A stretch of 64,000 nt of DNA from the NCBI GenBank assembly GCA_964194625.1, contig CAXMNC010000130.1:3294-67293 (forward strand), written 5' to 3'. Positions 1-8,649 of the stretch are shown here, piece after piece; positions within the stretch are counted from its first letter, which is position 1, and every line of letters begins with the position of its first letter. The notes below the pieces were generated by a model. It was not told where the DNA came from. It saw only the letters and a program-made list of their open reading frames with translations, and did not search any database. The stretch comes from SPGG2 sp964194625. Lineage in GTDB: Bacteria > Pseudomonadota > Gammaproteobacteria > Acidiferrobacterales > SPGG2. A program made the position numbers and the translations under genes.

Positions 1-466
1 CGAGCTGTTTCAAAAAGTTGATTGTTTGATGTGTCTGTCGGTTTCGAGGTGTCAGTCCTGTCTCAACTTCCTTTGGATTTCCTTGCCACGTAAAATGAGC
101 AGTGGCAATGAATATTGTTGTGTCACTCCCTTTGAACTTTAGTCGCACCCAAAAAAGTCCCCTGTGTTGCTCCGGCATTTCCAAATCTTCTAGGCCATGG
201 GCAACTTCTTCAAAATAGTGCATGTTCCAGAAAATGTTGCTTTCGCAAGTCCACCCCGGTAACTCGTCATTGATGTGTTCATGTGATTCCAGGCTTTCAC
301 CAATACACTGTATGGTTTCATTACTTATTTCCTGCAAACATAGGATATCGGGATTGAAAGTAGTTAAAAATTTGCTTAACGCTGGTTTCCGATCTGGCCA
401 CCGCTCTACATTCCACAGATTGTAACTCACCATTGAAATTCTATTTGGTATCATTGATTCACTCAT
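1..466 (-). CDS. Endonuclease/exonuclease/phosphatase (EEP) family protein, 3' part outside window
   Basis: Reading leftwards from ATG at 466, the frame stays open to the window edge (155 codons). The N-terminus reads MSESMIPNRISMVSYNLWNV, then a stretch ending NPDILCLQEI, and later IATAHFTW. These match the EEP fold: an Asn in the first strand (SYNLWN), the metal-binding Glu in LQE, and a His in the TAHF strand. The family covers DNases, phosphodiesterases and sphingomyelinase-like enzymes, so the substrate cannot be given. No signal peptide is visible. The C-terminal catalytic half (GDFN and SDH motifs) lies outside the window. Base composition is more AT-rich than the neighbours. Confidence 0.75.
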   Translation of the reverse strand, partial: MSESMIPNRISMVSYNLWNVERWPDRKPALSKFLTTFNPDILCLQEISNETIQCIGESLESHEHINDELPGWTCESNIFWNMHYFEEVAHGLEDLEMPEQHRGLFWVRLKFKGSDTTIFIATAHFTWQGNPKEVETGLTPRNRQTHQTINFLKQL

Positions 467-1329
467 TAGAAGCTAACGATAAATGAACGTCTCGTGCAGT
501 ATATCTCCGCAAGCGCGTAGGGTCCTCTCAGCACAGAAGCGCCTTTCGCTTTGATGCTTTCCGCCCCTTCGGTCGAGCCACCCCTCCCCGGCCCTCCCCA
601 ATGACTGGGGAGGGTGCAGTGGTTTTCGCCCCTTAAAGCAAGCCGAGCCAGGTGCGCAGGCGAAGTTCAGCCCGAAGGGGCGCGAGAGGGGTGAAGCGGA
701 TCAAGACAAAGGTCCAGTGGACCTTTGTCCCGCTGAACGGGCTCGCCACGGATGGCGAGCCCCGGACTTGCCAGCGAGAGCAGGGAAAGCGAAGCGCAGC
801 AAGTCGCGCGTGCGCCCGCGGGCACCACGGATGTGCCCTCGGAGCACCTGCTGAGACAAGCACCTAAGCGAGGGTACCCCGGTTTTTGGGGCGCAGCGTC
901 CGGGGCAAGTGGCTTTGGGTACTTTCGCCGAAACGAAAGTACCTCGTCATGCGGGGGCGAAACCCCGCGTTATGCATCGTCGGCGAAGCCGACACAATTC
1001 CCCGTCAATATACCGACACTTCAAACTTTTGAATAATCGGCCCACCTGCCGCCTCAAGTAAAGCCCAAAAGCGCCGATACTACTATCGGACATCAGAAAA
1101 TTCTCGCTAGAAAACACAACGGGGACGCGCATGGCTGTGCCCGCCCAAACTCAAAGAGATGCGCAGCTTGAGATTCTAAAGCTCAAGGCCCCGCTCTGCC
1201 TGTCTGCGATGGCGCAGCAGTTGTCATAGGGGCCCAATAGAGAATTGTCCGCAGAATACTCAGCGACAAAAAATATGGTTAGAATCGCGTGTTAGGTGAC
1301 TTTGTGAACAGGGAGCCAGGCAACAAAAC
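467..1329. repeat. Intergenic hairpin-rich mosaic repeat (copy A, core about 580-945)
   Basis: About 860 bases without a convincing gene. It holds a row of near-perfect hairpins: 592-614 (CCCTCCCC/GGGGAGGG), 705-729 (11-bp stem), 739-762 (10-bp stem, loop CGGA), 820-838 (GGGCAC/GTGCCC) and 918-943 (GGTACTTTCG/CGAAAGTACC). Two of the loops contain ACGGAT. The block resembles, in the opposite orientation, the one at 44389-44705: both have a GAGACAAGC motif followed by a [T/A]ACTTTC palindrome. Short open frames here are by-products of the GC-rich repeat. From about 950 to 1329 I see only ordinary upstream sequence of the cupin gene. Confidence 0.6.
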
Positions 1330-1713
1330 TTGGGCAATGGCATAAAAATGGTGACTAAAACCGAATACCAGCAAATACAGAGCTACGTGACCTTAGATGG
1401 CTCCCAAATAAGGGAACTGATGCATCCACGTGCAAACAAAAACCAAGCGCAGAGTCTTGCCGAGGCCATTGTGCCCCCTGGTGACAAGACTCGACTACAT
1501 CGGCATCTGCAAACCGAAGAACTCTATCATTTCACCTCCGGGCACGGGCTCATGACGCTTGGCGACGAAACTTTTGATGTTAGAGGTGGTGATACTGTGT
1601 GTATTCCGCCGGGCACACCACACCAGCTAAACAACACCGGTAACATTGTGCTAAAGCTCTTGTGCTGTTGCGCGCCCGCTTATTCCGATAACGATACGGA
1701 ATTGTTGGAATAG
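1330..1713 (+). CDS. Small cupin-domain protein
   Basis: A 121-127 residue single-domain cupin. Motif 1 is seen as HRHLQTEELYHFTSG, where the His-x-His, Glu and later His ligands fit a metal-binding beta-barrel. Motif 2 is PPGTPHQLNNTG. Such stand-alone cupins are sugar isomerases, dioxygenases or small-ligand binders; the substrate is unknown. The start is uncertain: TTG at 1330 follows GGGAGCC by about a dozen bases, while ATG at 1348 has no clear Shine-Dalgarno. It ends with a cluster of three Cys (LLCCCAPAYS). It lies 33 bases upstream of the S9 peptidase gene on the same strand, so the two may be co-transcribed. Confidence 0.75.
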   Translation: MGNGIKMVTKTEYQQIQSYVTLDGSQIRELMHPRANKNQAQSLAEAIVPPGDKTRLHRHLQTEELYHFTSGHGLMTLGDETFDVRGGDTVCIPPGTPHQLNNTGNIVLKLLCCCAPAYSDNDTELLE

Positions 1714-1746
1714 GCCGACCTCGATCATGCAATACGCCCAAGATCT

Positions 1747-3693
1747 ATGACTAGACATACCGCACCGTTTGGCACGTGGGTGTCACCGATCACCTCGGAT
1801 CTTATTGTTTCTGAGACCATAGCTATCGGTTCGATCGCGCTTGATGGTGATGACATCTACTGGATAGAGGCGCGCCCCATCGAGGGTGGGCGCAATGTTA
1901 TTGTTCGTCGTACCGCAGACGGACAACTGACCGATGTCACGCCGTCATCCTTCAATGCCAGAACACGCGTTCATGAGTATGGCGGCGGCGCCTTCGCGAT
2001 AGCAGACGGGGTCGTGTTTTTTTCCAACGACAAAGATCAGCGGATATACCGTCAAGACCCTGACCGCACCCCAGCTCCGATCGCGCCGACCGGTCCCCTG
2101 CGTTATGCCGATGGCGTGATCGATCGCCGCCGTGGGCGATTGATTTGTGTACGCGAGGACCATGGTAACGATGGTGAACCGTGCAATACCCTCGTGGCGG
2201 TACCGCTGACGGGCGTAGACCCCGGGCAAGTATTGGTAGCAGGTAGTGACTTTTATTCGTCACCACGTTTACATCCGGACGGTCACAGCCTCGCGTGGCT
2301 CAGTTGGAATCACCCCAACATGCCGTGGGATGGCACCGAGCTATGGGTGGCGTCACTGGACGGCCAAAGCGGGCTGGGTGAACCCACTTGCGTCGCTGGC
2401 GGTGTCGACGAATCCATCTTTCAACCTGAATGGTCGCCGGATGGCGCGCTGTACTTTGTCTCCGACCGCAGTGGCTGGTGGAACCTTTATCGCTGGCGCG
2501 ATGGAAAAGCCGAAGCTTTGCTGTCAAAGCAAGCGGAGTTTGGATTACCGCAATGGGGGTTTGGCATGTCCACCTACGGATTCGCCGCCGACCACCAACT
2601 CGTCTGCACATATAGCAGCGATGGCGATTCTAAGCTCGCTACGATCGACACCGTTAGTGGTGAATCGACAGAGATCAAAATACCCTATACCAGTATCAGT
2701 GATCTACGAGTTTCACCCAAGCACGCTGTATTTATAGCTGCTTCGCCCATGGAGACTGCCACAGTTGTCTCGCTTGATCTGACCACCCAGCGTACCGAAG
2801 TGCTGCGCCGCACGAGCCGGCTTACGATTGACGAGCGCTTTGTCTCGCGGCCACAGGCAATCACTTTCCCCACTGCGCAGGACGAAGTTGCGCACGCCTT
2901 CTTCTATCCACCGTGCAACCCTGATTACACAGCACCCGCTAATGATCGACCACCGTTGATCGTCAACTGCCACGGCGGCCCCACCGGTGCCACATCGAGT
3001 GAGTTAAGGCTTAAGACCCAGTTTTGGACCAGCCGTGGTTTTGCGCTCGTGAGCGTCAACTACCGGGGTAGCAGCGGTTATGGTCGCGTCTACCGTGAAA
3101 GCCTGAATGGCCAATGGGGAATTGCTGATGTGGCTGACTGTGTTAACGCCGCGCGCCACCTTATTGGGCAAGGTCGCGTGGATTCCGCCAAGGTAGCCAT
3201 TTCCGGCGGCAGTGCGGGCGGGTATACGGTCTTGTGCGCGCTGACGTTTCACGATGTTTTTAAGGCAGGCGCCAGTCATTATGGCGTTAGTGATCTGGAA
3301 GCCTTGGCCAAAGACACTCACAAGTTTGAGTCACGTTATCTCGATCGACTGGTTGGACCCTATCCGCAACAACGTAACACATACCGGGAGCGCTCACCGA
3401 TCCATTTTCCGGATCGTCTTTCATGCCCGGTTATATTCTTCCAAGGTCTCGAAGACGCGGTAGTGCCGCCCAACCAGGCGGAACAAATGGTACAGACACT
3501 CGCAAGCAAGGGATTACCAGTTGCCTATGTACCATTTGCAGGAGAACAGCACGGTTTTCGGCGGGCGGAGAATATCAAGCGCGCTATGGATGCCGAGCTC
3601 TATTTCTATGGCCGGGTCTTTGACTTCGAACCGGCAGACTCGATCGAACCGGTGGAAATAGAGAATCTAGATAAAGTTGGAAGTTGCAAGTAA
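1747..3693 (+). CDS. S9 family prolyl oligopeptidase-type peptidase
   Basis: A 648-residue serine peptidase of the acylaminoacyl-peptidase/dipeptidyl-aminopeptidase type. The N-terminal two thirds is a beta-propeller-like region (repeats such as LHPDGHSLAWLSW and PEWSPDGALYFVS, as in TolB/WD40-like PD40 blades). The C-terminal third is an alpha/beta hydrolase with nucleophile motif ISGGSAGGY, acid in GLEDAVVPPNQ and His in GEQHGFR, so the catalytic triad is complete. There is no signal peptide, so it probably acts on short peptides in the cytoplasm. It is 33 bases downstream of the cupin gene and convergent with plsC. Confidence 0.88.
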   Translation: MTRHTAPFGTWVSPITSDLIVSETIAIGSIALDGDDIYWIEARPIEGGRNVIVRRTADGQLTDVTPSSFNARTRVHEYGGGAFAIADGVVFFSNDKDQRIYRQDPDRTPAPIAPTGPLRYADGVIDRRRGRLICVREDHGNDGEPCNTLVAVPLTGVDPGQVLVAGSDFYSSPRLHPDGHSLAWLSWNHPNMPWDGTELWVASLDGQSGLGEPTCVAGGVDESIFQPEWSPDGALYFVSDRSGWWNLYRWRDGKAEALLSKQAEFGLPQWGFGMSTYGFAADHQLVCTYSSDGDSKLATIDTVSGESTEIKIPYTSISDLRVSPKHAVFIAASPMETATVVSLDLTTQRTEVLRRTSRLTIDERFVSRPQAITFPTAQDEVAHAFFYPPCNPDYTAPANDRPPLIVNCHGGPTGATSSELRLKTQFWTSRGFALVSVNYRGSSGYGRVYRESLNGQWGIADVADCVNAARHLIGQGRVDSAKVAISGGSAGGYTVLCALTFHDVFKAGASHYGVSDLEALAKDTHKFESRYLDRLVGPYPQQRNTYRERSPIHFPDRLSCPVIFFQGLEDAVVPPNQAEQMVQTLASKGLPVAYVPFAGEQHGFRRAENIKRAMDAELYFYGRVFDFEPADSIEPVEIENLDKVGSCK

Positions 3694-3790
3694 CAAGTAG
3701 CAAGGAAAACGGTAACCTCCTACTTCATGCTTGCTACTTGCAGTTAATACAGTTACTCCTTCGTACTTAGCACTTCACACTTGCTACTAG
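3694..3790. repeat. CAAGTAGCAAG inverted/direct repeats between convergent genes
   Basis: The 11-mer CAAGTAGCAAG (3694-3704) is matched by its exact reverse complement CTTGCTACTTG at 3730-3740, with related pieces (CTTGCTACT) at 3780-3788. The two arms could form a hairpin between the convergent peptidase and plsC genes and so serve as a transcription barrier. No U-run follows. Confidence 0.5.
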
Positions 3791-4500
3791 ATTTTAGCTT
3801 CCAATTCCTTCATCGTACTTTCAATCCAGTCCTCGGACAACTTCGTAATCTCGGCCGCACTTCGTCCACGGCTTTCAATAACTGGGCCGATGGCGACATG
3901 AACCACGCCCGGGCGTTTAACAAAGCCGCGGCGCGGCCAAAAGCTACCGGCGTTATGCGCGATGGGGACGACGGGATAACCGCTTTTGGCCGCTAGTATT
4001 GCCCCACCCTGCTTGTATTTTCGACGCGTTCGTGGCGGCAGACGCGTCCCTTCCGGAAAGATCAACACGCACAACCCGGCTGCGAGTCGATCGGTGCCCT
4101 GATTGACCACCTGGTCAACTGCCCGGCGTCCGGTACCACGTTTAATGGCGATTGGTCGTAACATCGCCAGACCCCAACCAAACAGCGGGATCCATAGGAG
4201 CTCACGTTTTAGCACCCATGCGAACGGTGGAAGAATCACCTGATAGGCCAGCGTCTCCCAGGCTGATTGATGCTTGGACAAGACTATCGCTGGCCCCGGC
4301 GGTAGATTTCCGCGGCCGTCTACTTCGTAATCCAGCCGGCACACGTGACGTAGCAACCACAGCTGCAAGCGTGCCCATTGTGCAATAAAACGATTGCGAG
4401 CAAGTATGGGAAGCGGAAAAGACAACAGCGCTAACGGCGCATAGACGAGCACCGACAGACAAAGCACTACGTTATACAATATCGAGCGCAGATAGATCAC
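3787..4500 (-). CDS. plsC: 1-acyl-sn-glycerol-3-phosphate acyltransferase (PlsC family)
   Basis: A 237-residue acyltransferase of phospholipid synthesis, transferring an acyl chain to lysophosphatidate. An N-terminal membrane segment (residues about 5-35) is followed by acyltransferase motif I, KHQSAWE, a variant of HX4D with Glu at the acidic position that is common in gammaproteobacterial PlsC-like proteins. Motif III is FPEGTR. It lies 1 base downstream of gmhB in the conserved order glyQ-glyS-gmhB-plsC, and the near-abutting spacing suggests one transcript. Some genomes have several PlsC paralogues, so which acyl acceptor it prefers is not certain. Confidence 0.85.
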   Translation of the reverse strand: MIYLRSILYNVVLCLSVLVYAPLALLSFPLPILARNRFIAQWARLQLWLLRHVCRLDYEVDGRGNLPPGPAIVLSKHQSAWETLAYQVILPPFAWVLKRELLWIPLFGWGLAMLRPIAIKRGTGRRAVDQVVNQGTDRLAAGLCVLIFPEGTRLPPRTRRKYKQGGAILAAKSGYPVVPIAHNAGSFWPRRGFVKRPGVVHVAIGPVIESRGRSAAEITKLSEDWIESTMKELEAKI

Positions 4501-4501
4501 A

Positions 4502-5053
4502 TCAATGCGTCTTCAATTCGCCAGCCAGCAACGCGCTCACGAACGCCTGTAGATCATCGAATACCGGTACGCCGTCAAGCTCGCCGCTCTCTTTCAAAGT
4601 CTTTCTGCCATTGCCAGTGCGTACCAATACTGGTAACGCCATCGCGCGACGTGCGGCTACAATATCCCGTTCAGAATCGCCGACGACATACACACCATTG
4701 AGATTCATCTTAAAGCGGTCAGCAATCTCGTTGAGCAGGCCTGGCTCCGGTTTGCGACACGCGCAGGCGTCTTCCGGTTTATGCGGACAAAAGAAAATTC
4801 CATCTAGGTCGCCACCTCGCTTTCGTACCGAATCCAACATGCGCGCGTGGATACGACCGAGCGTATCCATATCTAACAACCCACGGCCAATGCCGGATTG
4901 ATTGGTAGCAACGACAACCCTGTAGCCAGCCCGGTATAACCGCGCTATAGCCGCCACGCTACCGGCGATGGGCTCCCACGCTTCCGGTGAAGTTATGAAA
5001 TCTTCGGAGTCCTTGTTGATGACACCGTCGCGATCGAGAATGACTAAACGCAT
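4502..5053 (-). CDS. gmhB: D-glycero-beta-D-manno-heptose-1,7-bisphosphate 7-phosphatase
   Basis: A 183-residue HAD-superfamily phosphatase that removes the 7-phosphate of heptose bisphosphate during ADP-heptose synthesis for the LPS core. The HAD nucleophile motif DRDGVINKDS is at residues 7-16, the motif II Thr is in VVATNQSG, and a Cys/His zinc site typical of GmhB is seen in FFCPHKPEDACACRKPEPG. The C-terminal VGDSERDI carries the motif IV aspartates. Length is normal for the family. It sits between the MazG-like gene (32-base gap) and plsC, as part of an envelope-related gene string on the minus strand. Confidence 0.9.
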   Translation of the reverse strand: MRLVILDRDGVINKDSEDFITSPEAWEPIAGSVAAIARLYRAGYRVVVATNQSGIGRGLLDMDTLGRIHARMLDSVRKRGGDLDGIFFCPHKPEDACACRKPEPGLLNEIADRFKMNLNGVYVVGDSERDIVAARRAMALPVLVRTGNGRKTLKESGELDGVPVFDDLQAFVSALLAGELKTH

Positions 5054-5085
5054 TTATTGAGCAAGTCGATGGAACGTTAACCGTG

Positions 5086-5418
5086 TTACATATCGCTGAA
5101 TTCGGAAACGCGGATGCGGCCGTTTATCATCTTGGAATCCCGGGTCTTCAGTCGCTCCATTTTTTGCCAGAACGCTTGTTCCAAATCGAAGTTCGCAGCG
5201 ATAGCAGTGCCGATAAGCAAAATGAATAAATCGGCGCACTCCTCCGCCAATGCCGTCTTGGCTTTGCCTTTAGTGATGCATGAGGCAATTTCCCCCAACT
5301 CCTCCACCATTAAAGCAACTCGATGATTTAATTCCTCGCCACCGGTTTCCCGTAGCGCATGTTTATCGTGAAATGCCTGAACGGCAGCCAGCATGACTTT
5401 ATACGAGTCAGCACTCAT
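5086..5418 (-). CDS. MazG-like nucleotide pyrophosphohydrolase-family protein
   Basis: A 110-residue all-helical protein. The MazG/all-alpha NTP-PPase signature is visible as an ExxE-type motif (MVEELGEIASC) followed by an ExxD-type motif (EECADLFILL), which together bind Mg2+. Family members hydrolyse (d)NTPs to monophosphates; the nucleotide cannot be told from the sequence. It lies between glyS (13-base gap) and gmhB (32-base gap), an addition to the usual glyS-gmhB neighbourhood. Start ATG at 5418. Confidence 0.7.
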   Translation of the reverse strand: MSADSYKVMLAAVQAFHDKHALRETGGEELNHRVALMVEELGEIASCITKGKAKTALAEECADLFILLIGTAIAANFDLEQAFWQKMERLKTRDSKMINGRIRVSEFSDM

Positions 5419-5431
5419 GCCAGTTTCCTCG

Positions 5432-7561
5432 CTAGTTTTGTAATTTGGACAAATCGGCGACGCGCAAGAACAACGCGCTAAGACGATTGAGTAAAGCCAA
5501 CCGATTGGTTCTTGTCTCTACTTCATCCACCATGACCATGACCTTGTCGAAGAACTCATCGACCTGTGGCCGCAATGATGCAAGTTGCTTCATCGCTTGG
5601 GTATAGTCCCCCGACTCAAATAGAGGTGCAAGCGTCTGCCCTAAGTTGTCTACTTTCTGCGCCAACCTTTTTTCTGACTCTTCGGTCAAAAGCTCGCCTG
5701 CGACTCGACGGTTTTCCACGCTACCAGCCTGTTTCAGAATATTGCGAATACGCTTATTGGCACTGGTCAGACTCTCCGACTCGGGCAATTTACGGAACGC
5801 CATGACCGCACGTACGCGTCGATCGAAATCCAGCGGGCGTGCGGGCCGACACGTAACCACCGCCTCGTATACGTCGGGTCGCACGCCAACTTCCGCGTAG
5901 TAAACGCGAAGCCTATCCATCATGAATCCGTACACCGAATCGACGGTATCGTCTTTGCGCAAGCTCTCGGGATAGTTGCGCCAAGCCGATTCAAGCAACG
6001 CCAGCAGATCGAGCTCAAGGTTGCCTTCAATGATTATGCGCAACACGCCGAGGGCGGCGCGGCGCAATGCAAATGGATCCTTATCCCCAGTCGGGCCCTC
6101 ACCGACCGAGAAAATGCCGATCAAGGTATCGAGTCGATCGGCGATCGCCAGCGCCTGGCCGGTTTGTGTCCGCGGGAGTTTGTCGCCTGCGTATCGCGGT
6201 AGATAGTGTTCTTGGATCGCGGTTGCAACCTCGGGATCCTCGATGTCATGTTGCGCATAGTAACGTCCCATGGTTCCCTGCAACTCGGGAAACTCTCCCA
6301 CCATGCCCGTCATTAAGTCAGCCTTTGCCAGAAGGGCAGCGCGATCCGCCAGTTGCGCCGAGCCGCCTACTTCCTTGGCGATACCCGAGGCAAGCTGGCG
6401 CACGCGCGAAACCTTGTCAGCCACGCTACCTAAATTGACGTGGAAAACGACACCGTGAAGATCTTTTACTTTGTCCTCAAGACGTGTATCACAATCGCTC
6501 TGCCAAAAGAACTGGGCATCGGCAAAGCGCGCGCGTATGACGCGCATATGGCCCTCACGTATTTTCGCTACGTCCTTACTCTTGATATTGGCGACGGTAA
6601 TGAAATAGGGCATTAGGGCGCCATGATTATCGACGACGTGAAAATATTTTTGGTGGTCGCGCATCGCCGCGATCAGAGGCTCGGGCGGAATCTTTAGAAA
6701 GCTCTTATCGAAGGATCCAAGTATAGGCACTGGCCACTCGACAAGCCCGGTGACTTCCTCCAACAACCCATCGGCGATAACGGCGATACCTTTTTTTCGC
6801 TTGGCAAGCGCTTCCACCTTAGTTCGGATTAAGGCCTTGCGCGCGCCAAAGTCAGCGAGCACATAGCCGCGCTGCTCCAACGGACCTGGATAGATTTTCG
6901 CCGAGCGCAACGCGATCGGCCTAGGGCAATGGAAGCGATGGCCAGCTGTCTCTCGACCTGCTTTGATCGAAAAGAGTTCGCACTTGATGGCATCGTTGCC
7001 GTGTAGCAGTACTAACCAGTGGACTGGCCGCACAAATTCCTCGTCCGAAGCTCCCCAGCGCATGCGCTTTGGAATCGGTAAGGCCTTTAGCGCGTCTGCG
7101 ACGACGGTAGGAATGAGCCTGTGCGCTAATACCCCCTTTTGTTTTTGCCGAAACACCAACCACGCGCCTTTGTCGTTTTCAAGGCGATCGAGTTGCTTCG
7201 GGGCCACGCCACAGGAGCGGGCAAAGCCTACTGCCGCCGGCGTCGGCTGACCGTGTTCATCGAAGGCCGCCTGCCATGCCGGGCCTCGGCGTTCTGTAAT
7301 CTGATCGGGCTGCTGCCGCAGGACTTCGGGTATTTGCACCGCTAGTCGTCTGGGGGTAGCGTAAACCTTGTAATGCTCGCTCAAACTTGTCGCCAGGCCA
7401 GCGGCCTGCAGTCCACGATGCAATTGTTTACCCAGGGCTTCGCTGAGCGCCTTAATCGATCTCGGGGGTAGTTCTTCGGTACCGACCTCCAGCAAAAGAT
7501 CCGCCGTTACCTGCTTGGCCACAGATTTAGCCGCACGCTTGATCTTGGATCTAGCCTGCAT
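5432..7561 (-). CDS. glyS: Glycine--tRNA ligase beta subunit
   Basis: A 709-residue beta subunit of the bacterial alpha2-beta2 glycyl-tRNA synthetase, which recognises tRNA-Gly. The N-terminal family signature LLLEVGTEELPP starts near residue 22. The start chosen gives an unusual Lys/Arg-rich extension of about 20 residues (MQARSKIKRAAKSVAKQV), so a start nearer LLLEVG is possible. Other hallmarks are PEPLIAAMRDHQKYF and a C-terminal anticodon-binding-like helical region. It lies 146 bases downstream of glyQ; a fragment of the dispersed hairpin repeat sits in that gap. Confidence 0.95.
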   Translation of the reverse strand: MQARSKIKRAAKSVAKQVTADLLLEVGTEELPPRSIKALSEALGKQLHRGLQAAGLATSLSEHYKVYATPRRLAVQIPEVLRQQPDQITERRGPAWQAAFDEHGQPTPAAVGFARSCGVAPKQLDRLENDKGAWLVFRQKQKGVLAHRLIPTVVADALKALPIPKRMRWGASDEEFVRPVHWLVLLHGNDAIKCELFSIKAGRETAGHRFHCPRPIALRSAKIYPGPLEQRGYVLADFGARKALIRTKVEALAKRKKGIAVIADGLLEEVTGLVEWPVPILGSFDKSFLKIPPEPLIAAMRDHQKYFHVVDNHGALMPYFITVANIKSKDVAKIREGHMRVIRARFADAQFFWQSDCDTRLEDKVKDLHGVVFHVNLGSVADKVSRVRQLASGIAKEVGGSAQLADRAALLAKADLMTGMVGEFPELQGTMGRYYAQHDIEDPEVATAIQEHYLPRYAGDKLPRTQTGQALAIADRLDTLIGIFSVGEGPTGDKDPFALRRAALGVLRIIIEGNLELDLLALLESAWRNYPESLRKDDTVDSVYGFMMDRLRVYYAEVGVRPDVYEAVVTCRPARPLDFDRRVRAVMAFRKLPESESLTSANKRIRNILKQAGSVENRRVAGELLTEESEKRLAQKVDNLGQTLAPLFESGDYTQAMKQLASLRPQVDEFFDKVMVMVDEVETRTNRLALLNRLSALFLRVADLSKLQN

Positions 7562-7599
7562 TTCTCACCGAGTCTCGCAGCGAGGGCGTGTCGTTGCTC

Positions 7600-7662
7600 G
7601 TAAATACACGACTGCAGGGACGCGGGAGGTAGCGCAACGCCGGGAGCGGTTGCCGAGAATCG
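7600..7662 (-). repeat. Fragment of the dispersed hairpin repeat
   Basis: Read on the minus strand, 7608-7659 contains TCGGCAACCGCTCC, GCGTTGCGCTACCTCC and GTCCCTGCAGTCGT in that order. The same string, with a few substitutions, is found on the plus strand at 44446-44494. It lies between glyQ and glyS, so the two synthetase genes are separated by an inserted repeat piece. Confidence 0.6.
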
Positions 7663-7707
7663 CGTCGGGAGCAGCGATCGAGTAGAGAGCTGGTGGGAAA
7701 TACAGGC

Positions 7708-8598
7708 TTACAAGGCATGTGGGTGCCGGCCGGCCTTACCGCGTGGAAATCCGAGCGCCTCCCTCCTGTCGTAGTACTTCTGCGCTATCTCGCGTACAAG
7801 CGCGCGCACTCTGCCGATATAGCGAGCGCGCTCGGTAACACTGATTGCACGACGCGCATCTAGCAGGTTGAATAAGTGTGATGCCTTCAAGGCCATGTCA
7901 TAGGCCGGCAGCGGTAATGCGAGCTCAAGCAATCGCTTACTCTCGCGTTCACAATCATCGAAGTGGCGGAACAAGGTATCTACATCAGCGTGTTCGAAGT
8001 TGTAGCGTGAGAACTCGATCTCGTTCTGTCGGTAGATATCGCCGTATCGAAACCCAGGGGCCCACTGCAAATCGAAGACGTTATCGACGCCCTGAATGTA
8101 CATAGCGAGCCGCTCTAAGCCATAGGTAATCTCACCGGTCACCGGCCTACAGTCGAGTCCACCGACTTGCTGGAAGTAAGTGAACTGAGTGACCTCTGAG
8201 CCGTTCAGTCGTACCTCCCAACCAAGCCCCCAGGCGCCGAGGGTAGGTGACTCCCAGTCATCTTCAACAAAACGGATATCGTGTACCAACGAGTCAAATC
8301 CGAGTTCTCGCAGCGAGTCGAGATAGAGCGCCTGCATGTTTAGCGGCGATGGTTTTAGAACAACCTGAAACTGATAGTAATGCTGCAGCCGCTCCGGGTT
8401 CTCAGCATAACGTCCGTCGGTAGGCCGACGCGATGGCTGAACGTACGCCGCGCGCATGGGTTCAGGACCAATTGCCCCGAGCGTGGTCGCAGGATGAAAT
8501 GTACCGGCACCGACCTCCATGTCGTAGGGTTGCATGAGGATGCAGCCCTGCTGGGACCAGTAGTGCTGCAAGCTGAGTATCAGTTCTTGGAATGTCAA
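7708..8598 (-). CDS. glyQ: Glycine--tRNA ligase alpha subunit
   Basis: A 296-residue catalytic alpha subunit of tetrameric glycyl-tRNA synthetase. It begins MTFQELILSLQHYWSQQGC, the family's standard N-terminus, and includes MQPYDMEVGAGTFHP (ATP/glycine pocket) and the GLERLAMYIQG class II motif 3. Length matches family norms. It is the first gene of the glyQ-glyS-MazG-like-gmhB-plsC string and lies 51 bases downstream of mtgA on the same strand. Confidence 0.96.
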   Translation of the reverse strand: MTFQELILSLQHYWSQQGCILMQPYDMEVGAGTFHPATTLGAIGPEPMRAAYVQPSRRPTDGRYAENPERLQHYYQFQVVLKPSPLNMQALYLDSLRELGFDSLVHDIRFVEDDWESPTLGAWGLGWEVRLNGSEVTQFTYFQQVGGLDCRPVTGEITYGLERLAMYIQGVDNVFDLQWAPGFRYGDIYRQNEIEFSRYNFEHADVDTLFRHFDDCERESKRLLELALPLPAYDMALKASHLFNLLDARRAISVTERARYIGRVRALVREIAQKYYDRREALGFPRGKAGRHPHAL

Positions 8599-8649
8599 CG
8601 GCGTATTTGGAAGGTACAGGGCTCGAGTGCCACCGAAACGGTCGACAAA

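Noticed and set aside
633..1132. Several overlapping open frames of 61-94 codons on both strands
   Set aside because: They lie in the GC-rich hairpin repeat, overlap each other, lack ribosome-binding sites and read low-complexity sequence.
1945..3623. Many antisense and out-of-frame frames within the S9 peptidase gene
   Set aside because: Shadows of a clearly coding gene with a complete catalytic triad.
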